Shown here one piece after another: positions 1-8,438 of a DNA stretch of 64,000 nt. The stretch is from Actinomycetota bacterium (GTDB taxonomy: Bacteria; Actinomycetota; Actinomycetes; Streptosporangiales; Streptosporangiaceae): contig JAJPIV010000165.1 of the NCBI GenBank assembly GCA_021324595.1, forward strand, positions 1 through 64,000, written 5' to 3'. Position 1 is the stretch's first letter. Every line of letters starts with the position of its first letter. The notes under the pieces are model-generated. The model was not told the origin of the DNA. It did not search any database and saw only the letters and a list, made by a program, of their open reading frames with translations. A program made the translations under genes and the position numbers.

Positions 1-104
1 AGCAGGATGTGCTCGGTCCCGATGTAGTTGTGGTTCAGCATCCTGGCCTCCTCCTGCGCCAGGACCACAACCCGCCGAGCCCGGTCGGTGAACCTCTCGA
101 ACAT
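1..104 (-). CDS. clpC: ATP-dependent Clp protease ATP-binding subunit ClpC, 5' end only
   Basis: The minus strand from position 104 reads [20 protein letters not shown] and continues into an [10 protein letters not shown] segment. This is the invariant start of actinobacterial ClpC (first Clp-N repeat). Only 34 codons lie in the window, and the AAA modules would be to the left. ClpC is the Hsp100 unfoldase that feeds ClpP1P2. The ATG has a GGAG-type ribosome site just upstream. The position next to lsr2 matches the conserved lsr2-clpC order of mycobacteria and relatives. The identity is firm even though the fragment is too short to judge whether the gene is intact. Confidence 0.9.
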   Translation of the reverse strand, partial: MFERFTDRARRVVVLAQEEARMLNHNYIGTEHIL

Positions 105-581
105 CTCTCCTGCTCCTCACCACAGCGATGGGGGAACGTGCGGTGACCGCGTGCTCCCTTCCGCGCCAGCCAGGCGTGCCGGGCAGGGTTTCCTCATGCG
201 GCCGGACCGCGCCGTCTGCGGTGCACGGCACTCCACGAGAGCCTTCCCCGTCGCCTGGGCATTCATCCTCATCCAACCCGCGGCGGAGGGGGAGTGTTCC
301 CCGCTACGCCGCGAGCGAACGCGCCCGGCCGGCCGCGCGGGCAGGTCGCGGGGGATGCGCGAGCCCCTGCGGCTGAGCGGGGCCGCCCTCCGCGCCCCGG
401 GAGGCGCCGTGCCCGCTGTGCCGCCGCCCGGTGCGGGTGCCGGCCGCCCCCCGCGCCCCGGTTAGCGCCCGGGCGGTCGCGGATCCGCCGTGCGGGCCGG
501 CCTCCCGCCCGCCCGCCGGCCGGAGGACCGCACGATCCACCCGCCCGGGCGGGCTCCCGGCCAGCGCGGGGACGCTCCCGG
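105..581 (-). other. clpC upstream region and lsr2 downstream region, no gene
   Basis: These 477 bases hold no convincing reading frame. They should contain the clpC promoter and the end of the lsr2 transcript. Read on the minus strand, 307-317 is CGCTCGCGGCG followed by TAG. This is close to the ClgR operator core as I remember it (CGCYNANRGCG), with one mismatch in the core. ClgR activates clp genes in actinobacteria, so the site is plausible but weak. A GC-rich inverted repeat at 490-533 lies on the lsr2 side. Confidence 0.35.
490..533 (-). terminator. candidate hairpin terminator downstream of lsr2
   Basis: Outer arms GTGCGG (490-495) and CCGCAC (528-533) are exact complements, and inner arms CCTCC (501-505) and GGAGG (522-526) also pair. 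The structure starts about 48 bases beyond the lsr2 stop codon. There is no U-tract, which is common for actinobacterial terminators. Confidence 0.35.
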
Positions 582-917
582 CTAGTGGGCGGCCTCGTAC
601 TCCGCGATGATGCTGGACGGAATCCGGCCCCGCTCGCTGACCTTCTTGCCCTGCTGCCGGGCCCACTCGCGGATCTCTGAGCTGCGCTCCCGGCCGGGCC
701 CGGTCCGGTTCCTGCGCCGCCGCCCGCCTCCCGTGCTCACCCGGCGCGCGTGGTCCGCGAATTGCCCGATCTTCTCGCGGAACTCCTTGCTGTGCGGCCC
801 GCACAGGTCGATCTCGTAGGCCGTGCCTTCAAAGGCGAACGAAACCGACTCGGTTCCTTCGACCTCGCCGTCGTGAGGTAGGTCACAGACTACGGTCACC
901 ACTGTCTTCTGAGCCAT
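582..917 (-). CDS. lsr2: Lsr2 nucleoid-associated protein
   Basis: A 111-residue protein beginning MAQKTVVTVVCDLPHDGE, the typical Lsr2 start. The N-terminal half is the beta-rich dimerisation domain. The C-terminal half is basic and ends with the RGR AT-hook-like motif (residues 96-98) followed by IPSSIIAEYEAAH. Lsr2 bridges AT-rich DNA, silences horizontally acquired genes and acts as the H-NS counterpart of actinobacteria. A longer frame could start six codons upstream, but ATG at 917 has AAGGA about seven bases ahead and matches family length. It would be expected to bind the unusually AT-rich sites in this GC-rich chromosome. Confidence 0.96.
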   Translation of the reverse strand: MAQKTVVTVVCDLPHDGEVEGTESVSFAFEGTAYEIDLCGPHSKEFREKIGQFADHARRVSTGGGRRRRNRTGPGRERSSEIREWARQQGKKVSERGRIPSSIIAEYEAAH

Positions 918-958
918 GCCATCCTTGCCTTTCATCAGCTACCTATTTAGCAGCATAA

Positions 959-986
959 CCTATACCCGGGAGTGCTGGGACGACAA
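959..986 (-). promoter_or_regulatory. candidate lsr2 promoter
   Basis: On the minus strand TTGTCG (981-986) is followed after 16 bases by TATAGG (959-964), resembling -35/-10 hexamers of the principal sigma factor. The stretch is markedly AT-richer than its surroundings and lies 41-69 bases upstream of the lsr2 start codon. Confidence 0.45.
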
Positions 987-1109
987 TTGCCCCTGGAGAA
1001 TCGCCGCCTGCCGTCCCGGGATCTGACTCTCGATGCTTAGATGATCACCGGGCGTAACACTGGTAATCGCTGGCATCAGCTGCGGTCTGCCGGGCCACCG
1101 CCATCGATA

Positions 1110-1328
1110 TCAGAGCGCGTCGGTCCGGCGAGCGCCCGATCGCTGGCCCGCCCCGGGCTGCGGGCCGGGCCCGGCGGGATTCTCGCCGCCCCCGGGAACT
1201 CGCGATCGTTCCTCGCCGGAGGACTTCCTGGCCCCCCGCATCTCATGCCTGAGGAAAGCCGCCACCGCGATCAGGAAGGCGGCGCACACCAATAGAGGCG
1301 GGGTCAAAGCCGCGAGGTCGCTGAGCAC
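1110..1328 (-). CDS. small single-span membrane protein of unknown function
   Basis: A 72-residue protein from a GTG at 1328 that has GGGAGGGG about six bases upstream. Residues 1-25 are short and hydrophobic (LTPPLLVCAAFLIAVAAFL), followed by a charged RHEMRGARK segment and a long polar, proline- and glycine-rich tail. The pattern of a TPPLLV membrane anchor followed by LRHEMR recalls small hypothetical proteins of streptosporangial actinobacteria, which is a recollection only. It stands alone between lsr2 and a long non-coding stretch. The low-complexity tail may be disordered. No function can be assigned. Confidence 0.6.
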   Translation of the reverse strand: MLSDLAALTPPLLVCAAFLIAVAAFLRHEMRGARKSSGEERSRVPGGGENPAGPGPQPGAGQRSGARRTDAL

Positions 1329-2297
1329 CGGAGCCCCTCCCAGGCTGTCTGCGCGTCGGACGCCGGGGCCGCGCCCCCGGCCGGCCGCCGGAGCAGCCCG
1401 CCGGGCGGGCACCGGCTCCCAGCCCGCCTGCCGGGCGAGTCGGCTACCGACGCGAGCCCTGCTGACAGCCTATGCCGATGGCCCCTGGCCCCCGGCGGCG
1501 CCCCGGGCACGGGACTGGCAGGGCCGGGCCGCCGCGGCGGCCGCGGGCAACCGGCATCCGCCCTTGCCTGGCGGCACGCGGCCCGCGCGGACGGGCGGGC
1601 CGGGCGCCAGCCGCGGGCGCCCGGGCAATGCGGCGGGCCGCGCAAGCGGCCCCAATGGGCGCGCCGTCGTCAACGTCAAACGTTTCGAGACCGCATAGAA
1701 TCAGCCGGCACCGCGGAGCGCCATCGCCAGTCCAATGCATTCGATTCGTATCGCCCTGCCGAACGAAATCGAGCGAGCGGCGGCAGAAATTCGGCCTGCC
1801 CGAACATCGAATCCGCCGGCCCGGCGCCGGGAGCGCCTCATCATCCGGGGCCGCGCGCCGAGTTCGCCCGGCATCGTGAACGAGGCGCGAGCCGCACCCG
1901 GCCGGCCTGGCAGGGCTCCGATCCGAGGCAATTGCGCTGATTCACCAGAACGGGCGCGCGCGAGCCGCTGCGGACAGGCGGCGGGCGCTCGCGGGTCCCG
2001 GAACCGCCAGGGCCGCCGGATCCGAGAACGGCCCGCGCGCCTGCCCGAGAACCGCCGCGGCCGCGCACCCGAGAATCAGCCGGAGCCGTTCGCGGACGCC
2101 CGGCCGGGCGGTCGCCTGCCCGGTCATCGGCACGGACGTGACCGCAGTGGCACGGTCGCGTGCCCCTGGCCGGAGAGCACTTCCGGCATCAGCGATACGG
2201 CCGGCGGCTCCTTCGGTTAGTCTCCGTCGCTGATACACCGTTCCCGGTGGCATGTCCCGCTCGTCGGGACATGTCGTGTGATGAGAGGAGCGCGCCG
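1329..2297. other. long non-coding stretch upstream of the NlpC/P60 gene
   Basis: Nearly 970 bases contain only frames with arginine-, glycine- and proline-rich shadow translations and no family resemblance. The segment around 1660-1830 is noticeably less GC-rich than the rest. The right end must hold the leader of the hydrolase gene, including a perfect hairpin at 2251-2273. I see no tRNA, repeat or mobile-element signature. Confidence 0.4.
2251..2273 (+). promoter_or_regulatory. perfect inverted repeat in the leader of the NlpC/P60 gene
   Basis: CATGTCCCG (2251-2259) and CGGGACATG (2265-2273) are exact complements around a five-base loop. The hairpin ends 24 bases before the GTG start and 11 bases before the GAGGAG ribosome site, so it could be a protein-binding palindrome or an RNA structure affecting translation. 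I could not recognise the cyclic-di-AMP riboswitch fold known upstream of some actinobacterial wall hydrolases. Confidence 0.45.
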
Positions 2298-3338
2298 GTG
2301 CGGCGCTCGCGAGCTGGGGGGCATGTCGTGCCGCGGGCGGCCGGGGGCCGCGAGAGACGCCGCCGGCCGGCCAGTCGGCTGCTCGCCGCGATCGGGGTTG
2401 CCGCGGCCTTCGGGGTGACGCTGCCCGCCCCGACCGCCGGCGCCGTCCGGAGCGGGCCGACGCCGAGCCTCAAGCAGCTCCTCGCGGAGGCCGCGAAGCT
2501 GTCCTACCAGATCGACGACCTGAGCCAGCAGTATGACGCGCTGCGCATCCAGTACACGCAGGCGCGCGCTCAGCTCAAGATCGCGCGCATGACGGTCGCG
2601 GCCGACGAGCGGATCCTCTCCCGTGACCAGGCCGCGATCGGGCGGATCGCGGCCGCCGGCTACATGACCGGCGCGATCAGCCCGGCCATGCAGCTGCTGG
2701 AAAGCAGCAACCCGCAGGTCCTGCTGCACCGCGCCGCCATCCTGACCGAGCTGCAGCTGGAGAACGGGCACAAGCTGGGCCTGGTGGCGGCGGCTCGCGC
2801 GGCGGCGGCCAGGGCGAGGCTGCTCGCGGTGCAGGAGGAGCACCAGGCCGCCCGGCTCGCCGCCGGGATGCGCAGGAAGGTCGCGCAGATCCAGGCCCGC
2901 GAGGACCGGCTGAACAGCGCGGCGTTCGCCCAGGCCCTGGCGATCTACCGCAGGACCGGCAGGTACCCGAACATCCACGTCACCGGCGACTCGGTGGGCG
3001 TCCAGGCGCTGCGCTGGGCACTGACCAGGATCGGTGACCCGTACGTCTGGGGAGCCGCCGGGCCGAACGCGTTCGACTGCTCGGGCCTGGTGGTCTGGGC
3101 CTACGCGCAGATCGGGATCTCGCTGCCGCACTACACCGGTGACCTGTGGAACTCCGGCATGCACGTGTCGCGGAGCCAGCTTGAGCCTGGTGACCTGGTC
3201 TTCTTCTTCCCCGACATCGGCCACGTCGGGATCTACGTCGGCAACGGCCTGATGGTGGACGCGCCCACCTACGGCATCCCGGTCGGCATCCACCCGATCA
3301 TGTGGAGCGTGTACGTCGGCGCCGTGCGGATCGTCTGA
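2298..3338 (+). CDS. secreted NlpC/P60 peptidoglycan endopeptidase with coiled-coil N-terminus
   Basis: A 346-residue protein. The GTG at 2298 is chosen because GAGGAG sits seven bases upstream and an arginine-rich n-region plus hydrophobic core ending in TAGA form a signal peptide. Residues of roughly 60-220 are an alanine-, glutamine- and arginine-rich helical coiled-coil region, as in RipA-type hydrolases. The C-terminal ~110 residues are NlpC/P60, with the catalytic Cys in FDCSGLVVWAY, the His in GHVGIYVG and a further polar position near DAPTYGIP. Such enzymes cut the D-Glu-mDAP stem-peptide bond during cell separation. It is transcribed towards lysS and ends at a shared hairpin. Confidence in the family is high, but the physiological role is inferred. 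Confidence 0.88.
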   Translation: MRRSRAGGHVVPRAAGGRERRRRPASRLLAAIGVAAAFGVTLPAPTAGAVRSGPTPSLKQLLAEAAKLSYQIDDLSQQYDALRIQYTQARAQLKIARMTVAADERILSRDQAAIGRIAAAGYMTGAISPAMQLLESSNPQVLLHRAAILTELQLENGHKLGLVAAARAAAARARLLAVQEEHQAARLAAGMRRKVAQIQAREDRLNSAAFAQALAIYRRTGRYPNIHVTGDSVGVQALRWALTRIGDPYVWGAAGPNAFDCSGLVVWAYAQIGISLPHYTGDLWNSGMHVSRSQLEPGDLVFFFPDIGHVGIYVGNGLMVDAPTYGIPVGIHPIMWSVYVGAVRIV

Positions 3339-3339
3339 C

Positions 3340-3358
3340 TCCCGGCCCGGGGCCGGGA
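3340..3358. terminator. candidate bidirectional terminator between convergent genes
   Basis: TCCCGGCC and GGCCGGGA form a perfect eight-base-pair stem with a three-base loop, starting two bases after the stop codon of the wall hydrolase and about 30 bases from the lysS stop on the other strand. There is no T-tract. Confidence 0.5.
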
Positions 3359-3389
3359 TCGCCGCCGCGCCGCGGGGCCGGCGCCGCCG

Positions 3390-4871
3390 TCACTCGGGCC
3401 GGACGAGGGGGAACAGGATCGTCTCCCGGATCGAGGCGCCGGTCAGCATGATCAGCACGCGGTCGATGCCCATGCCCATCCCGCCGGTCGGCGGCATGCC
3501 GTGCTCAAGGGCGCGCAGGAAGTCCTCATCGAGCCGCATGGCCTCGGGATCGCCGGCCGCGGCCAGCGACGCCTGGGCGGTGAGCCTGGCGCGCTGCTCG
3601 ACCGGGTCGACCAGCTCCGAGTAGCCCGTGCCGATCTCGGCGCCGAACGCCACCAGGTCCCACCTCTCGGCCAGCCGCGGGTCGGACCGGTGCGCCCGGG
3701 TCAGCGGCGACACCTCGACCGGGAAGTCGTGGTAGAAGGTCGGCCGCTCCGTCTGGGCCTCGACGAGGTGCTCGTAGAGCTCAAGCAGCACCTTCCCGGC
3801 GTTCCAGGACGGCTCCGCAGCCACGCCGGCCCGGGCCGCCAGCTTGCGCAGCGCGTCCGCGCCGGTGTCGGGGGTGACCTCCTCGCCGAGCGCCCGCGAG
3901 ACCGCCTCGTGCACGCTCACCCATGGCCACTCCTCGCCGATGTCGTGCTCGCGCCCGCCGGGGCGGCGGACCATCGTGCCGCCCAGCGCCGCCCGGGAGG
4001 CGCTCAGGATCAGGTCCCGGGTCAGGGCCGCGATCGTGTGGTAGTCGCCGTAGGCCTGGTACGCCTCCAGCATGGTGAACTCGGGGTTGTGCGTGGCGTC
4101 GGCGCCCTCGTTGCGGAAGTTCCTGCCGATCTCGTAGACCCTCTCGATGCCCCCGACGATCAGGCGCTTGAGGTACAGCTCGAGCGCGATCCTCAGGTAC
4201 AGCCGCATGTCGTAGGCGTTGATGTGGGTGACGAACGGCCGCGCGCTGGCCCCGCCGTGCAGGGTCTGGAGGATGGGGGTCTCCGCCTCCAGGTACCCCT
4301 GCCGGTGCAGCTCCTCGCGTATCGCGCGAGTGACCGCGGCCCGCATCTCGGCCATCCGCCGCGCCTGCGGGTTCACGATCAGGTCCACGTAGCGCATCCG
4401 CATCCGCGCGCGGGGATCGGTCAGGCCGGCGTGCTTGTCCGGCAGCGGCCGCAGCGCCTTCGCGGTGATCGCGAACGACTCGGCGAGCACGGACAGCTCA
4501 CCGGTGCGCGAGGTGACGACCTCGCCGGTGACTCCCACGTGGTCGCCGATGTCCACGTCGGACTTCCAGGCGGCCAGCGCCCGCTCGCCGGCGCTGTCCA
4601 GCGAGATCATCACCTGGAGGTCGCCCGACCCGTCCCTGATCGTGGCGAAGCAGAGCTTGCCGCCGGTCCGGTAGAGCATGACCCGCCCGGTCACCCCGAC
4701 GCGATGCCCGGTCCCGGTACCCGGCGGCAGCCCGGCGTGACGCTCGCGCACCTGCGCGATCGTGTGGGTGCGCGGGTACCCGACCGGATAGGGGTCGGTG
4801 CCCGCCTGCCGCAGCCGCTCCACCTTGGCGAGCCTGACCCGGATCTGCTCGGATGCTCCTTCGTCGCTCAC
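3390..4871 (-). CDS. lysS: lysyl-tRNA synthetase, class II
   Basis: A 493-residue cytoplasmic enzyme that charges tRNA-Lys. The N-terminal third is the OB-fold anticodon-binding domain (GRVMLYRTGGKLCFATIRDG). The catalytic domain has motif 2 with FRNEGADATHNPEFTMLE and motif 3 with GMGIDRVLIMLTG near the C-terminus. Length matches bacterial LysRS. The protein lacks the N-terminal membrane extension of mycobacterial LysX, although a separate MprF-like membrane protein is encoded at 12.6-14.6 kb. It lies 67 bases downstream of coaX on the same strand and could share its transcript. Confidence 0.96.
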   Translation of the reverse strand: MSDEGASEQIRVRLAKVERLRQAGTDPYPVGYPRTHTIAQVRERHAGLPPGTGTGHRVGVTGRVMLYRTGGKLCFATIRDGSGDLQVMISLDSAGERALAAWKSDVDIGDHVGVTGEVVTSRTGELSVLAESFAITAKALRPLPDKHAGLTDPRARMRMRYVDLIVNPQARRMAEMRAAVTRAIREELHRQGYLEAETPILQTLHGGASARPFVTHINAYDMRLYLRIALELYLKRLIVGGIERVYEIGRNFRNEGADATHNPEFTMLEAYQAYGDYHTIAALTRDLILSASRAALGGTMVRRPGGREHDIGEEWPWVSVHEAVSRALGEEVTPDTGADALRKLAARAGVAAEPSWNAGKVLLELYEHLVEAQTERPTFYHDFPVEVSPLTRAHRSDPRLAERWDLVAFGAEIGTGYSELVDPVEQRARLTAQASLAAAGDPEAMRLDEDFLRALEHGMPPTGGMGMGIDRVLIMLTGASIRETILFPLVRPE

Positions 4872-4938
4872 CCGCCCGAGGCTACCGGCGCCGCCGGCCG
4901 CGGCGCGAGCCGGTCATGCCCGCCGCGGCGGCCCCGGG

Positions 4939-5727
4939 TCAGGCGGCCATGTTCCGCTCGAACACCAGGCGCAGGCCGATCAGCGTCAGCCACGGCTCGT
5001 GCGCGTCGATGACCTTGACCTCGTCGAGCACCAGCGGCGCGAGCCCGCCGGTCGCGATCACGGTGACCGCCTCCGGGTCGTCCGGCGACAGCTCGGCCGC
5101 CATCCGGCGGACGATGCCCTCGACCTGCCCGGCGACGCCGAAGACGATCCCTGATTGCAGGGCCGCGACCGTGTTCTTGCCGATCACCCGGGAGGGCCTG
5201 GCCAGCTCCACCTTGAGCAGCTGGGCGGCGCGCCGCGAGAGCGCGTCCACCGAGATCTCGATGCCGGGGGCCAGCGCGCCGCCGACGAACTCGTTCTGCG
5301 CGCTGATCGCGTCGAAGTTCGTGGACGTGCCGAAGTCGACCACGATGGCCGGGCCGCCGTACAGGTGGGCGGCGGCGACCGTGTTCATGATCCGGTCGGT
5401 GCCGATCTCCTTGGGGTTGTCGTAGCGGACCGACACGCCCGTCCGCACGCCCGGCTCCACGATCAGCGCCGGGACGTCGCGGTAGTAGCGCCTGACCATC
5501 TCGCGCATCTCATGGAGCACGGACGGGACGGTGGAGCACAGGGCGATGCCGTCGACGCCGCGCCGCGCCAGCGCGGGGCGCTGGGCGAGCAGGCCGCGCA
5601 GCGTGACCGCCAGCTCGTCGGCGGTCCTGACCGGATCGGTGGCGATCCGCCAGTGCTCGGCGACCTCCTCGCCGTCGAAGACGACCAGGACCGTGTGGGT
5701 GTTGCCGACGTCAATCGCGAGCAGCAT
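4939..5727 (-). CDS. coaX: type III pantothenate kinase
   Basis: A 262-residue enzyme that phosphorylates pantothenate with ATP, the first step of coenzyme A synthesis. The ASKHA-fold phosphate loop is visible at the N-terminus as AIDVGNTHTVLVVF, and the GTDRIMNTVAAAHL and VVDFGTSTNFDAIS motifs follow in the usual order. The start codon overlaps the 3' end of nadC by 17 bases, so the two are translationally linked. Together with panC two genes upstream it places CoA and NAD synthesis in one operon. In M. tuberculosis panD lies between panC and coaX as I recall. Here nadB-nadC take that position and no panD is present in the window. Confidence 0.95.
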   Translation of the reverse strand: MLLAIDVGNTHTVLVVFDGEEVAEHWRIATDPVRTADELAVTLRGLLAQRPALARRGVDGIALCSTVPSVLHEMREMVRRYYRDVPALIVEPGVRTGVSVRYDNPKEIGTDRIMNTVAAAHLYGGPAIVVDFGTSTNFDAISAQNEFVGGALAPGIEISVDALSRRAAQLLKVELARPSRVIGKNTVAALQSGIVFGVAGQVEGIVRRMAAELSPDDPEAVTVIATGGLAPLVLDEVKVIDAHEPWLTLIGLRLVFERNMAA

Positions 5728-6718
5728 CGTCCCGCCCCTCTCCGCCCGCCGTGGCCACGTCGAGGCCCGCCGCGGCCAGGTCGAGGCCGATGTCCAGCGC
5801 GGGCGCCGAGTGCGTGAGCGCCCCGACCGCCAGGTAGTCCACGCCGGTCGCCGCCACGGCCGCGGCCGATTCGAGCCGCAGGCCGCCGCTGGCCTCGAGC
5901 AGCGCCCGCCCCGCGGTCAGCGCGACCGCCTGCCTCATCCGCTCCACGGTGAAGTTGTCGAGCAGGATCAGCCCGGCTCCGGCCGCGACTGCCTCCGCGA
6001 CCTGCTCAAGCGTGTCGCATTCGACCTCGACGGGCAACCCGGGAGCCCGCCGGGAGACGGCCGCGAACGCGGCCGCCACCGACCCGGCCGCGGCCACGTG
6101 GTTGTCCTTGATCAGCGCGGCGTCCGACAGCGACATCCGGTGGTTCACCCCGCCCCCGCAGCGCACCGCGTACTTCTCCAGCCCCCGCAGGCCGGGCAGC
6201 GTCTTGCGGGTGTCCCTGATCGCCGCTCCCGTCCCGGCGACCGCGTCCACCCACCGCCTGGTGAGCGTGGCCACCCCCGACAGGTGGCACAGCAGGTTCA
6301 GCGCCGTCCGCTCGGCCGTCAGTATCGCGCGCAGCGGGCCGGTCACCCGCATCAGGACCCGCCCGGGCCCGACCCTGTCGCCGTCCGCGGCCTGGTGCTC
6401 GCAGCTAAGGGGGCCTGCGGCCGCGCCGGCCGGGAAGGGCGCGGCCGCGGGCCCGGGCGGAACGCGGCCGCTCCCCCACGCCGCCCCGGCCAGGGTGAAC
6501 GCGCACTCGGCGACCGGCAGCCCCGCGACCACCCCGGTGCCCCGGGCGACGACGTCGGCGGTTCCGCGCTGCCCGGCCGGGATGGTCGCCTCGGTGGTCA
6601 CGTCCGCGCCGCTGGCGAGGTCCTCAGACAGCGCCATCCGGACGACCCGGAGGACGTCACCGGGGTCCAGGCCGGCGGCGGCCAGCCGTGCGGCGAGCTC
6701 AGCGGGGATCTCGTTCAC
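5711..6718 (-). CDS. nadC: nicotinate-nucleotide pyrophosphorylase (quinolinate phosphoribosyltransferase)
   Basis: A 335-residue enzyme that converts quinolinate and PRPP to nicotinate mononucleotide. Recognisable family motifs are ERTALNLLCHLSGVATLT, DTRKTLPGLRGLEKYAVRCGG, HRMSLSDAALIKDNH and the C-terminal GVDYLAVGALTHSAPALD. It is longer than the usual ~285 residues, partly because of an alanine-, proline- and glycine-rich insertion around residues 80-115 in the N-terminal beta-barrel. The start overlaps the nadB stop by 20 bases and the end overlaps coaX. It acts directly after NadB; the nadA partner is not in this window. Confidence 0.95.
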   Translation of the reverse strand: MNEIPAELAARLAAAGLDPGDVLRVVRMALSEDLASGADVTTEATIPAGQRGTADVVARGTGVVAGLPVAECAFTLAGAAWGSGRVPPGPAAAPFPAGAAAGPLSCEHQAADGDRVGPGRVLMRVTGPLRAILTAERTALNLLCHLSGVATLTRRWVDAVAGTGAAIRDTRKTLPGLRGLEKYAVRCGGGVNHRMSLSDAALIKDNHVAAAGSVAAAFAAVSRRAPGLPVEVECDTLEQVAEAVAAGAGLILLDNFTVERMRQAVALTAGRALLEASGGLRLESAAAVAATGVDYLAVGALTHSAPALDIGLDLAAAGLDVATAGGEGRDDAARD

Positions 6719-8438
6719 TCGCGCCCCCCTCCCCGGGACCGGGCCGGTCCGGCACGAACGTGACCGCCAGGCCGTCCGCGCCGTCCGCGCCGCCCGTTCC
6801 GCCCGCGAGCGCCGGCCGTGCCGGGGGCGCCGCGGGGCCTCCCGGCCGGCGGCCGAGGGTCACGACCAGGTGCCCCAGCCATGAGCCGGACGGCTCGGGG
6901 TGGTCCTCGCGCCAGTGGCTGCCGCGGGTCTCCGTCCGCGCCGCCGCGGCGGCGACCACCGCCGTGGCGACCAGGTGCAGGTTGGTCGCCTCCCATGCGC
7001 CGACGCTCGGCTTGTCGCAGGCCTGCCTGCCGATCGCGCGGAGCCGGCTGGCCGCCTCGGCCAGCCCCGGGCCGGAGCGGAGCACGCCCGCCCGCTCGGT
7101 CATCAGGCGCTGGACCTGGTCGGTGACGGATGGCTCCAGGAGCCCGGCCTCCCGGTCGCCGGGGACGGGCTCGGCCGCGGGCGGCAGGCCGGCGGCCAGG
7201 TCGGCGGCGATCCGCTCGGCGAAGACCAGCCCTTCGAGCAGGGAGTTCGAGGCGAGCCGGTTCGCCCCGTGCACGCCGGTGCAGGCGACCTCGCCGCAGG
7301 CGTACAGTCCGGGCACGCTGGTCCGGCCGGCCAGGTCGGTGCGGACCCCGCCGCTGGCGTAGTGGGCCGCCGGCACGACCGGGATCAGGTCGGTGACCGG
7401 GTCGATGCCGTGCTCCAGGCAGCTGGCCCGGATGGTGGGGAACCGGTGCTCCCAGGTCGCCGCGCCGAGGTGGCGGCCGTCGAGCCAGACGTGATCCGCC
7501 CCGGTCTCCGCCAGCACGCTCATGATCGCCTTGGCGACCACGTCGCGCGGGGCGAGGTCGGCGAGCGGGTGCCGGCCGGCCATGAACCGGCGGCCCTGCC
7601 CGTCCACGAGGAACGCCCCCTCGCCGCGGACCGCCTCGGAGATCAGCGGCTGCCGGCCCCGCGATCCCCGGCCGAGCCAGAGCACCGTCGGGTGGAACTG
7701 GATGAACTCCAGGTCGGCGGCCTGCGCGCCAGCCCGCAGGGCGAGCGCGATGCCATCGCCGGTGGACACGGCGGGGTTCGTCGTCGCCGAGTAGACCTGC
7801 CCCATCCCGCCGGTCGCGAGCACGACGGCCGGCGCGTGCACCGCGCCCACCCCGTCGGCCTGCCCCTCGCCGATCACGTGCAATGTCAGCCCGGCCGCCC
7901 GGCCGTCGCCGGTGAGCAGCAGGTCGAGCGACATCGCGTGCTCGATCACGTCGATCCCGTCGGCCTCGGCCAGGGCCAGCAGCAGCGCCCGGGAAACCTC
8001 CGCGCCGGTCGCGTCGCCGCCGGCGTGCGCGATCCGCCGGCGCAGGTGCCCCCCCTCCCGGGTGAGGGCGAGCGGGCCGCCGGGCTCGGCGTCGAACCGC
8101 GCGCCGAGCGCGATCAGGCGCCGGACCGCCGCCGGCCCGTCGGTGACCAGCGCCCGGACCGCGGCGGCGTCGCACAGTCCCGCCCCGGCCACCAGCGTGT
8201 CGCGCATGTGCTGCTCGGGCGAGTCGCCCGGGCCGAGGGCGGCCGCGATCCCGCCCTGCGCCCACCTGGTCGAGCCGTCGTCGAGCAGCGACTTGGTGAC
8301 GAGCAGGATGCTCCGGCCCGGGAGGGCGCGGTGCGCGCTCAGCGCGGCGGTCACCCCGGCGATCCCCGAGCCGGCCACGATCACGTCGGCCTGGCGGATC
8401 CAGCCCGGGCCGGGGGCGAGGAGCCTGCGGGCGATCAT
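6699..8438 (-). CDS. nadB: L-aspartate oxidase
   Basis: A 579-residue flavoprotein that oxidises L-aspartate to iminoaspartate for de novo NAD synthesis. The N-terminal FAD dinucleotide fold reads VIVAGSGIAGVTAALSA, followed by STRWAQGGIAAAL, the substrate-site motif REGGHLRRRIAHAGGDATG and LEFIQFHPTVLW, all typical of NadB and the succinate dehydrogenase flavoprotein family. ALFASN-type sequence is replaced by NRLASNSLLEGLVF, as expected for NadB. The first codons overlap the panC stop by four bases and the stop overlaps nadC. NadA must be encoded elsewhere. Confidence 0.95.
   Translation of the reverse strand: MIARRLLAPGPGWIRQADVIVAGSGIAGVTAALSAHRALPGRSILLVTKSLLDDGSTRWAQGGIAAALGPGDSPEQHMRDTLVAGAGLCDAAAVRALVTDGPAAVRRLIALGARFDAEPGGPLALTREGGHLRRRIAHAGGDATGAEVSRALLLALAEADGIDVIEHAMSLDLLLTGDGRAAGLTLHVIGEGQADGVGAVHAPAVVLATGGMGQVYSATTNPAVSTGDGIALALRAGAQAADLEFIQFHPTVLWLGRGSRGRQPLISEAVRGEGAFLVDGQGRRFMAGRHPLADLAPRDVVAKAIMSVLAETGADHVWLDGRHLGAATWEHRFPTIRASCLEHGIDPVTDLIPVVPAAHYASGGVRTDLAGRTSVPGLYACGEVACTGVHGANRLASNSLLEGLVFAERIAADLAAGLPPAAEPVPGDREAGLLEPSVTDQVQRLMTERAGVLRSGPGLAEAASRLRAIGRQACDKPSVGAWEATNLHLVATAVVAAAAARTETRGSHWREDHPEPSGSWLGHLVVTLGRRPGGPAAPPARPALAGGTGGADGADGLAVTFVPDRPGPGEGGASERDPR

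Noticed and set aside
1735-2220. 161-codon plus-strand frame in the non-coding stretch
   Set aside because: No ribosome site, no family resemblance and low-complexity arginine-rich composition after the first 20 codons.
1900-2297. Cyclic-di-AMP riboswitch ahead of the NlpC/P60 gene
   Set aside because: Expected from other actinobacterial hydrolases, but I could not find its conserved junction motifs; only a simple hairpin is visible.
3501-5012. Long plus-strand reading frame of about 500 codons opposite lysS
   Set aside because: Its translation is arginine-, glycine- and proline-rich shadow sequence, while the minus strand carries a perfect lysyl-tRNA synthetase. Many such shadows occur in this GC-rich DNA.
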